Of a DNA stretch of 64,000 nucleotides, positions 55,900 through 64,000 are shown one piece after another. The stretch's first letter is position 1; every line of letters begins with the position of its first letter. The stretch lies in assembly GCA_018296165.2 (NCBI GenBank), contig JACKQL020000096.1, forward strand, positions 62,001 through 126,000, read 5' to 3'. Position numbers and translations under genes: made by a program. The notes under the pieces were generated by a model. It saw nothing but the letters and a program-made list of their open reading frames with translations. It made no database searches and was not told the DNA's origin. This stretch comes from Termitomyces sp. T153. Taxonomy: Eukaryota; Basidiomycota; Agaricomycetes; Agaricales; Lyophyllaceae.

Positions 55900-58095
55900 A
55901 GCATCACTTCATTCATTGATTCAGTTGTCTCACACTGTGCTCACAGCACTCACACCCATTTACACACTATGTCACACATATTTTGATCAATTTCAGTTAG
56001 ACCTAATCAAGTCTTGTTCTACCAACTCTCCTGTATGCCCTCAATTCCACTAAGAGCCCCTGATGGAAAATTCATCAGAGCAGTCACACAACCACCTGCC
56101 ATGTCAACTCCTGCTGTCCCAATCTCACCTAAGGAATTGAACAAGCCTTCACAATTCTCATGTAAAACTCTCCTCACTTGTCAAGGATCTTCCCATAAAG
56201 CTTGGTCCTCAGCCTTTGTCATCACCTTCCTTGCAAGGAGCTTCTCCAGTGCCCCTTGCCATGTCAACACCCTCTGGTAGTGCATTTGTGCCACTGATCA
56301 CAGGTGCTGGTGTCAATGGTGCATTTCCATCTCCCGCTTCCATCTTCATCTCCCTCCATACTCATTTCCCTGATATTTATGCAGCAGTCATGACTGTAAG
56401 GGCAACCTCTAGAGGCTGTGGCTCAATCACACAACTGGCAGAGGGAGATCCAAAGTCTATTCAGTATAGCTACTCACCTGGCAGAGGGAGATCCAAAGAG
56501 AACAAGTCTGAGGATCCCCAATGCCAGTGTTTGGAAAATCTACAGGAAGTCACATGACCAAGTCACATGCATTGACAGGCTGACTAATCATGTGACCAAC
56601 TGACCAGTCAGTCAATCACAGGACCAACCAACCAGTTGGCCAGTCACATAACCCAAGCACATACATCACAGGGGCAACACTTGTCTGAATTATGGACAGA
56701 GAACCAGTGCAACCTGAGGGCTCGAACTAGAACCAATAGATAGGGAAAGGGAAGGAGAGTAAAGGAAAACTATAGTGGAGAGGATCTGACTGGAACTGGA
56801 GGAGGAGAAGGGGAAACAAGGGGGATGTCCCCTGACAATGACAGCTATTATTTCACACAAATCAAGGCATTGACCTCCACAAGCTGGACCCCACCAACTG
56901 GGACAAGGAAACAGTGTATACCTTGAACAGTTCAACAGATCAATTCAAGGTCAGTCACCACACCACAAAAGAGTATAAAACCCCATTCACCATCCTCATT
57001 TCCCTACAGACATACTTTGACATTTTACCTTTCCATATGAATTACTCCATGGTGACTGGTATGGTATATTCTTTGAAAACATGGCCCACTTACTCAAACT
57101 CATTGCAGAATACAAATGGAATGGGGTATTCAATTATCATTCCATCTTCTTCAACCACCACTCTGCAGAGATGGCCACAAGAGATACTTGCAATGGGGAC
57201 AACATGACAACAATGTTCTACCAGAACACATGTATATTCATTAAAAGGCAACTCTGCCAAAGCAACAGGTGTCAAAAACCCATCCAACCCCAGTGATCCA
57301 TGCAGGAAGTTTAATGATGGAAAGTGCTTGACCAGCCCCTGCCCCCTGGAAACAACTTCACATATGTATGTCCTGTGGAAAGTCAGACCATAGCAAACAT
57401 CAACACAAGGATCATGCATGGGGCTGGGCAAGTCAACATCCCCCTGCCCACCCATCTCACTTGGGCCAGCCCTTGGGCAACTTAACTTTGTCTTCTTGTC
57501 TTTTTGGACCCCTTCTGACCTCACTCCCTTTGCCCCCTGCTCACCCTCCAACACCACTCCCCATGCAAACACTCCCTTCCAAAATGTTTCTTACCTTCCT
57601 CACATCACCTCAACCCCAACAAGCAAGCATGGAGCTTTTACTTACAGGATCATGCTAATTGTAATTTTGTAAATATCATACTTGAAAGAATACACTTTGG
57701 CACCAATCTTGGCTTCACTGGTGACCAAACCTTGAGTCAGGAGTGCACCAACCTGAGATCATCCTTTGAGAACCCTACCATCACCGATACTCTGTCAAAT
57801 GACATTGCTGCTCAGGTTGCCAGCAGGTGGGTGTGTTGCCTGTTTGCATCATCACTGTTCAGCATTTTTTATGCTTTGCCCATCAGGGCAGTCACTCATA
57901 AGCACTGCACAAGACTTCACTGCATCCATCATTTCTCATGGCCAAAGGGCAACTCTATGAGGCCTCCATCAAATATGACATGGTCAATCAGACCATTAAT
58001 GATCTTGTAGCATCAGGACCAGGCTCACTGATGATCAAACTTAACCTTGAGCCCATATTTCACCACATCCCAGTTCACCACAAGGACTGGCCACT
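55900..58095 (+). pseudogene. DIRS-like (tyrosine-recombinase type) retroelement, gag and RT start
   Basis: Once the solo LTR at 56395-56837 is removed, the plus strand reads a Pro/Ser-rich gag front (..SIFISLHTHFPDIYAAVMT), LDPTNWDKETVYTL.., and a Cys/His cluster with CRKFNDGKC (about 57300) and CGKSDHSKHQHKDH (about 57370). A reverse-transcriptase front follows from 57690: FGTNLGFTGDQTLSQECTNL, HHFSWPKGNSM, GPGSLMIKLN..FHHIPVHHKDWPLL. From memory, this combination is typical of DIRS-like elements in agaricomycetes. It ends at about 58095 in the middle of RT, fused to a Gypsy integrase tail. Frames are broken. Confidence 0.6.
56395..56837 (-). repeat. Solo LTR of the Gypsy A/E family, reversed
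   Basis: 443 bp. On the plus strand it runs TGTAAGGGCAACC to CCCCTGACA, so the LTR reads on the minus strand. Target duplication ATGAC at 56390-56394 and 56838-56842. Removing it joins the two gag halves of the DIRS-like element. Confidence 0.85.
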
Positions 58096-58745
58096 CCTAA
58101 CAACCCCTGCCTCTCCATCTGCCTCTGTGACATTCCCTCTCATGCAGCCCACAAAGTTACTCACAACCTCCAGTCTCTCCAAGAATACCTCTGTCAGGAA
58201 ATTGATACCACTAATAAGGCCCACCACAAGCATGCCAACTCCAAGTAAGGCACACCCCAGACTGGCCCATAGGCTCCCTTCTTTGGCTTGACTAACAACA
58301 CATGAAGACCTGACTCCCCTTAGTCAAACTTGATCAGAAACATTTTGGCCCTTTCAAGATTCTCCAGAAGGTCTCCTCATATGCATACAAACCCTGCCTC
58401 CTCCCAGAAATGAAGGGCTTCCACCTTGTCTTCAACATCTGGCTCCTCAAACACCACCACCCCAACACCTCTTCCAAACACAAAACTGAGCCCCTGCTAC
58501 CTATCAAGGTTACTGGAGAAGATCAGTACAAGGTAGACAGGATTTTCAACTCTTGACTTCACCAGGATAAGGTTTGTTACCTAGTCCAGTGGATAGAGTA
58601 TAGCCTGCATGACAACACCTGAAAAGCCCTTGACAACCTTGGAGGTGTTCCAGATGCCCTCTTGGGCTTCCATAGGTTGGACCCCCAATCCTCTCAAACT
58701 CATGGGGACAGCTGTGGGCCTAACCCCCATCCCTCAGATTCAGTA
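58096..58745 (+). pseudogene. Gypsy integrase tail and chromodomain fragment
   Basis: Plus strand, frames shifting: YLCQEIDTTNKAHHKHAN, then KLDQKHFGPFKILQKVSSYAYK..LLPEMKGFHLVFNIWLLKHH. This is the conserved end of chromovirus integrases. A chromodomain follows (EDQYKVDRIFNS, YLVQWIEYSLHDNT..KALDNL). Neither gag, RT nor core integrase is present. It belongs to a Gypsy lineage different from A. Confidence 0.7.
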
Positions 58746-59016
58746 GAGATTTGACTCCTGCCTGTACAATATCTCCACTATGAGTACTGTACTCTTATAG
58801 TCAGTCCTTAGTCTCAATATTGCCTCTAGTCTACATAAGTCTCTTGATCTCTTTTCCAGCACTCTATTTGCTGATTTACTTTACTCTTTAACATACTCCA
58901 AATACACCTTGAAACTTCCTCCCTATTCATACCATACTTCAACTCCCAAGTCCTTCAACTCCACTCTGTCTCCAACCTTAGTATTCTTGCCAGCTCTAGG
59001 CCTCTGGAGCCATGCT
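58746..59016 (+). other. Possible LTR of the preceding Gypsy fragment
   Basis: Pyrimidine-rich DNA directly after the chromodomain fragment, where its 3' LTR should be. There is no second copy in the window, so I cannot set ends. Confidence 0.3.
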
Positions 59017-59643
59017 TCAAAAAAACATGGATGACAAAGAGTTGGGCAAGTTCTGGAGTGCTGTCAGAGATGTGGCAGGGTAGGAATATATAGCTTGCCT
59101 TGTGAGGTGGCAGATAATAACCAGTACAGCATCATAGCTGTTAGAGTCTGAGAAATTCAATGATGTGGTCCATTGAAATTGAAGGCAAAGGGCACTAGCC
59201 AATTGGAAGAGGTTTTGATAGTCCAAATGATTGATGATGGGGATATTGGCTAGGATGCAGGCCTTACAAGAGCAGACGTATCTGATGATATCATTCTTCA
59301 ATCCTAGCCAAAAGTATGTACTCATAATGATCTGAAGAGTTTTGCAGACTCCCCTTGGTATCTCAATCCATCTGAGACAGGATCCCAGCAAGGGAATAGT
59401 AAAAGACATAATATTCAAGGATGAAAGAAAGAGTGGGGTTGAAGTGCAGAAGAAGAATTGGGGTGGTGGTAAGACCTTCAAGAGGTTCAAAATACACTGG
59501 TGGTAGAAGTTAGAAAAACTGAGGAAGGACAGGAGCTCCCTAAAGCTTTGGAGCTGGAGCCAGGTGGTGATGGTATTTAACCTGGCAGGGTCCATGCAAA
59601 CTCCATTGGGTGACACAATGACATCAAGTGACTCAACTTCCAA
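59017..59643 (-). pseudogene. Gypsy pol fragment with internal deletion
   Basis: A nearly stop-free frame of 208 codons on the minus strand. It starts in the RT connection (SPNGVCMDPARLNTITTWLQ, LLSFLSFSNFYHQ), skips RNase H, then continues in the integrase zinc site and core (YFWLGLKNDIIRYVCSCKAC, FQWTTSLNFSDSNSYDAVLVIICHLTRQA). The openness is chance survival after deletion rather than function. Confidence 0.65.
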
Positions 59644-59729
59644 AGTGTGGAAAAAGCACTTCTCAGGTTTGGCATGACAATTGTGTTGTCAGAGTCATTT
59701 CAAGACATGTCAGACATGTCCCCAGTATT

Positions 59730-61252
59730 TGTCAGGGGACTTCCATTTCCAACCTCTGCAGCTTGTTCAATGTCTCCAGGGCTTGTTCCAGACCCCTGGA
59801 GATGTCTGGAGACCTGCAGGACTTTCCATATCACCTCATCAATCACTTTTCTAGGGTTAGGGCTAGCTCCAGCCTTCTGTATAGCTGTTCCCATGCCTCT
59901 GCTGCTCACTGATGTGCCACACTGAGCAGCAGGGATCCTTAGACTTGTTCTCTTCAGATTCCCCTCTGCTAGGTGATTAGCTACTGCTGTATCATCATCT
60001 ACTTTGCTAATATACTTTGGATTCCCCTCTGCTAGCTGTTGTCAGATTCTGCTGACCATGGAGGCTCAGCTACACTGGGCAAGTCCTTACTAGGCAGACA
60101 CAATGTCCTACACTGATAACCTGGCATTTGGGGAAAGTCTGGGACTTCAGATACTTGTGAGGATAAGCAAGAGGGAGTGGTCCAAACAAGTCTGGGGTGG
60201 TCCAGGGAAGTCAAAGACAAGGTATGGGGAAGGTTTGAACTCAAAGGGATGTCAGGCACAAGTTCTGAAGTGAGTATTGGAAGTGCAGGGCAAATGGAAG
60301 CTACGCAAGTGATGGGAGCAGGGCCAGAGTTTGATGGGAGATCAATAGATGTTGATGGGTCTCAGGGCCAAGCAATTAGCAAGGTCTGGAGTTGGTTTAT
60401 GAATGCTCAAGATTTGTAATTGTAAGTGTGGGGTTTGTAATGGCATTAAGGTTTAAGCAACTTGGACACAACAAAGGAAACAGAGTTGAATGAGACAAGA
60501 CAGAGTCAATGCAAGATTGAGATGAGAATGGAAATAGATTCAAGTGGAGATACAAAACAATAACAAGATGATAACAAAGATAGAGATGAGACAAGACTGG
60601 GAGACTGAGAAAACTAGGAGATTGAGAGAAAGGGAAGTGTAACATGGAACACAAAACACAAAAAGAAAACAATCAGAAACACATCAGGTATGGCAGGTAA
60701 TATCAAGACTAGAGTATGGGATGCTACTCTATGACTTATATACTGACTACTGGGACAGCTCCAGGGATAGCAGGTCTAGCAGTGGAGCTCATTGGGGTCA
60801 TGCAGAGCTGACAAGTGTTGGTTATGGTTAAGGGGCAGGCCACAGTGGTATACTGATGGGATCACAATGGGATCAGTTGGGGATGTGGGCTGTCCTAGGG
60901 TTGTCATGATGCTCCAGAGCTGGTCAAGTAAGTCAGAGTGATGGACTGGTGACATATGCTGGTGTCAGGAATAGTGGAGGAAGGGTCCTAGGGGCTCAGG
61001 AGAGGCAGGGAAAGTGTCAGAGGATGTGAGGAAGGCATTGGAGTTAGCCAGGGGGCTGTCAGGGTTTGCCAGAAAAGTGTCAGAGTTACCCAGAGTAGGT
61101 GCCATGGGTGAACAAAGGTTGGAGGAGTCAATGGAGGAGTTGGGGGGGAACTCCAGAGAAGTGAGGTGGCTGGAAATGAGGTCCAGGGTTCTGGAAATGG
61201 GTCATGACAGCTGTGTGACTCTGAGCTGCCACTCCCAGAGGTTGCCCTTACA
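59730..61252 (+). repeat. 5' LTR of Gypsy element I (split)
   Basis: TGTCAGGGGACTTCC (59730) to GTTGCCCTTACA (61252), interrupted by a solo LTR at 60040-61209 plus a duplicated GCTGT. Without it the LTR is about 350 bp and matches the LTRs of A and B. It is followed by the shared leader and gag. Confidence 0.85.
60040..61209 (+). repeat. Solo LTR of ~1.1 kb family inside the LTR of element I
   Basis: 1,170 bp, TGTCAGATTCTGCTG to AATGGGTCATGACA. Target duplication GCTGT at 60035-60039 and 61210-61214. CG-depleted, like the outer copy at 37780. Confidence 0.92.
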
Positions 61253-61359
61253 GCAGAACAAGTCTCCTAAAACTGGTTTGGAAGCCCCTCATAGCCTGCA
61301 AGAAATCTCTGAGCCCCTACTTGTTGCTTTCCCACTAGGATCAAGCACTGCAGAGTTCT

Positions 61360-62598
61360 ATGTCTCAGCTTACCAATCCAGACACCCCCTCTGAGGCTCC
61401 AGCCCCACAGGACAAAGGCTGGACTCACCTGTTACACCTAGAAAACCAAGTGCAACTGATGCAATCATCTCTCACTCACCACACAACCAAACTCTTGACC
61501 CTCCATCAAATCACAGATCATATCTCCCAATTGCTCCAGGCATTGCTTGAGTGCCTACCCCCTATCTCTGCACCTCCCCCAACAGTGGAACCAACCCTGG
61601 CTGTTCTGGTGATTGTTCCTGCAGCTCCAGTGACCCTATAGCCACAGATTCCATGTCCTGCACTCCCAGATGCATACAACAGTGCTCACTCCAGTGGGGA
61701 GCACTTCCTCCAGTCCTGCCTCACTTACATCTACCTGAGCAGGGACACCTTCAACTCTGACACACTGAAGATAGCTTGGGTACTGTTGTATATGAAGACT
61801 GGATGTGCCTCCACCTACATGTTGTGGGTTTTCTGGTGCCCTATAGGTGTTAGAACTTTTGCAAACTGGGCAGCCTTTGAAAAAAACTTTTGCATGGAGT
61901 TTTTCCTGCTTGGCCCTGCCAAAACCACTGCCTTAACACTACATAACAGAGAGCAGTATGGGCAAGAGAAGCAGACACTGGACAAGTACATCAACTCCTT
62001 CTGGGCATTGGTCAAGCAAGCCACCTACCCAGACAGCCTTCAACTGTGCCTTGCATTCCAGGATGACCTGCACTCTGCATTGATAGAATGCATTGACAAC
62101 CTTGCAGAGGACTGCCCAGACAATGAAAGGATTGCTTCCTGGTGCAACGTAGTCAGAGATCAGTGGCAGCTCATGGAGATTTGTTGGGAGCTCTGCTGTG
62201 TGCATCCCATGCAGTGCCTTGCTCTAGTTGCCAGCCTCTGGTACCCCATCCCTGCTCTCCCAATGCCTGCACCTGCTCTGGCCATCCCCACACTGTGCCC
62301 CTTGCCACTAGGCATTCTCATGGATGTGGATGCTGCCCAACAGCTCCATGCTGCACTGTTACTGTGCCAGAGATGCAAGAAACCTGGGCACTTTGCACAA
62401 CACTGTCCATTGGGGCTGGAGGTACACTACCTCTCTACAGTGGAGCAGGAGGAGCTCCTCATGCAACTGTTGGCCACAAAGGATGCCACCAGAGCTCTGT
62501 TGCCTAATAAGCTTGCACCAGAGTTGACCCCAGAGGAGATCAATGCCTGTGCATCACCTCCAGAGCTGGAGGAGGATTTTTACTCAAGCAACAGATGA
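61360..62598 (+). pseudogene. Element I gag, nearly open
   Basis: The best-preserved gag of the family. From MSQLTNPDTPSEA it runs 412 codons to the TGA at 62596, interrupted by a single in-frame TAG at 61639-61641. It carries the capsid-like block (FNSDTLKIAWVLLYMK, ALVKQATYPDSLQLCLAF) and the CCHC knuckle CQRCKKPGHFAQHC at about 62368-62409. Compared with A and B it shows far fewer lesions, so I is the youngest Gypsy of this type here. Confidence 0.85.
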
Positions 62599-64000
62599 GG
62601 TGTATGCTTCCATTGCCAGGTACTAACAGGTTCTCATGTCTGTCATTAGAAAATAAAATTGTCATTTCTGATGCCTATCATTCTAAGACAGAAGAACATC
62701 AGTTTCCCTCTCCAGACATACAAACACCAACTCTGGAGTCTAAGCCAAGCTCCTTAATGCCAGCTAGTACCCACTGGTGCCACCATGCCTGGGAGTGCCA
62801 AATGCCCCAGTAGTACATAGTGGCCTTGAGCCCCTCTGCAAACTCACTGCACCTCAATGTGGAGATCAAGACCACAGACACTTAGCAAACTTGTGGAGTC
62901 ACCACTCTCCTAGACAGTGGAGCAACAAGACTGTTCTTGGACTCAGAGTTCATCAAGTGCCATGGCCTGACATGCAGCTACCTCCCAAGCCCATTCTGGT
63001 ATTCAACATTGATGGATAACCTAATGAAGCAGGCACCATCAGCTCTATGGTCAACCTTGTCCTCCACTACCAGAATCATGCAGAATGTGTGGTCTTTGCT
63101 ATCACCAGTCTGGGCAAGCAATACATGATTCTTAGTTTCACATAGCTCAAAAGCATAACTCCAAAGTAGATTGGGCCAGGGGCAAGGTAGCAATAATCCA
63201 GTGTCCTTAAAAGTGCTCCACCTGCACCACAGAGGTCAAGGAAGAATGCCAGGCTCAAGTTGAAGAGCATGTGGCCATCTGTGCATGCTGCACTGGCCTT
63301 CTCCCCTTTGCTGACCTAGACCTCCTGCATCCCCTGCCCCTGGCATTCCCTGGTAGAGAGGCCCTCTACAAGGACAACTGGAGTAGCAGCAGAGCTCCAG
63401 AAGAGGAATGCAGAGAGAAGTTTGGAAGCATACATGATCTGGAGCTCCTGGACAAAGCAGTAGAGGTTGGAGACCAGATTTACACCACCACCTTACATTT
63501 GCCACCCTCCATTGTGGAGATCTGGGCTAGCAAGACCACATCCCAGCAGCTGGCCCAGGTGTTTGCTGCCAACTCTGTGCCCCAGGTGTTCCAGAACATC
63601 ATGCCTCCATACCTCCATGCATTTGAGGATGTGTTCTCTAAAGCCTTGTTCAACTGACTCTTAGAGCACAAACAGTAGGACCATGCCATTGAATTAATGC
63701 CAGACTCTAAGCCCTCTAGCTGTAAGGTCTACCTGCTAGCACCCAAGGAGCAGGACAAACTCAATGCCCTCCTGCAAGAGAACCTGGACTCTGGTCAGAT
63801 CTGCCCCTCCATATTCCCAATGGCTTCTCCAGTCTTCTTCATCAAAAAGAAGGATGGCTTGCTTCAACTGGTTCAGAACTACTGAGTTCTCAATGCCATG
63901 ACCATAAAGAACTGCTACCCCCTCCCCCTCATCTCCAAGCTCATCAACAACCTCTGGGGTGTGTGGTACTTCACCAAATTGGATGTCTAGTGGAGCTACA
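62599..64000 (+). pseudogene. Element I pol, protease and start of RT (runs off the window)
   Basis: The protease has an intact catalytic motif, TLLDSGATRLFLDSEFIKC, near 62910. A frameshifted linker with Glu/Asp-rich and CCTG.. segments follows, then the RT front: KALFN near 63640, PSSCKVYLLAPKEQDKLNALLQENL near 63720-63790, and FFIKKKDG near 63835. The catalytic Asp region (YFTKLDV) is at the window end, followed by a TAG. Stops and frameshifts are present, so it is not functional as it stands. Confidence 0.8.

Noticed and set aside
1..64000. tRNA, rRNA or CRISPR arrays
   Set aside because: I scanned for tRNA B-box-like strings and short regularly spaced repeats and found none I can support.

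Overview
The window looks like DNA from a basidiomycete fungus, probably an agaricomycete. The host genes have introns of about 47-90 bp with GT..AG borders, apart from one of 370 bp. One gene carries a DUF6535-type membrane domain. The repeats are chromodomain Ty3/Gypsy retrotransposons, a Ty1/Copia remnant, a DIRS-like remnant and TA-flanked DNA transposons. Two kinds of DNA alternate. Repeat blocks (about 1-14.2 kb, 20.9-41.8 kb and 52.1-64 kb) almost lack CG dinucleotides and are rich in TG/CA. Gene islands (about 14.2-20.9 kb and 41.8-52.1 kb) have normal CG content.

0.3-14.3 kb: 34-36 bp inverted repeats flanked by TA enclose a DDE transposase gene on the minus strand. The gene is cut in two by a Gypsy insertion made of two head-to-head copies (883-8796). 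A gutted Copia element and a 315 bp direct duplication sit at its upstream end.

14.3-20.9 kb, gene island: a steroid 5-alpha-reductase-family gene, a 654 bp TA-flanked nonautonomous pogo-like element, a minus-strand nucleotidyltransferase-fold gene, and a divergently transcribed, more degenerate nucleotidyltransferase-like gene.

20.9-41.8 kb, layered retroelements: an old minus-strand Gypsy (C) is split by a Gypsy element with both LTRs and a TTGGA target duplication (D, 23658-37489). D is itself split by a 5'-truncated Gypsy (E). Upstream of C lie solo copies of a ~1.1 kb LTR, one nested in another, each with a perfect 5 bp target duplication. Another solo LTR of this family breaks a TPR-protein gene remnant.

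41.8-52.1 kb, second gene island: a pseudogene copy of the 19.2 kb gene, an unrecognised 1,300-residue Ser/Arg-rich protein, and a DUF6535-ankyrin protein.

52.1-64 kb: decayed Gypsy and DIRS-like fragments, more solo LTRs, and the 5' half of a better-preserved Gypsy element (I) that runs off the window end.

Reading frames in the repeats are broken by stops and frameshifts. Only four host loci look intact, plus one that may be intact (19234-20464). The clearest biology is the order of insertions, read from nested target duplications, and its agreement with how much CG each copy has lost.
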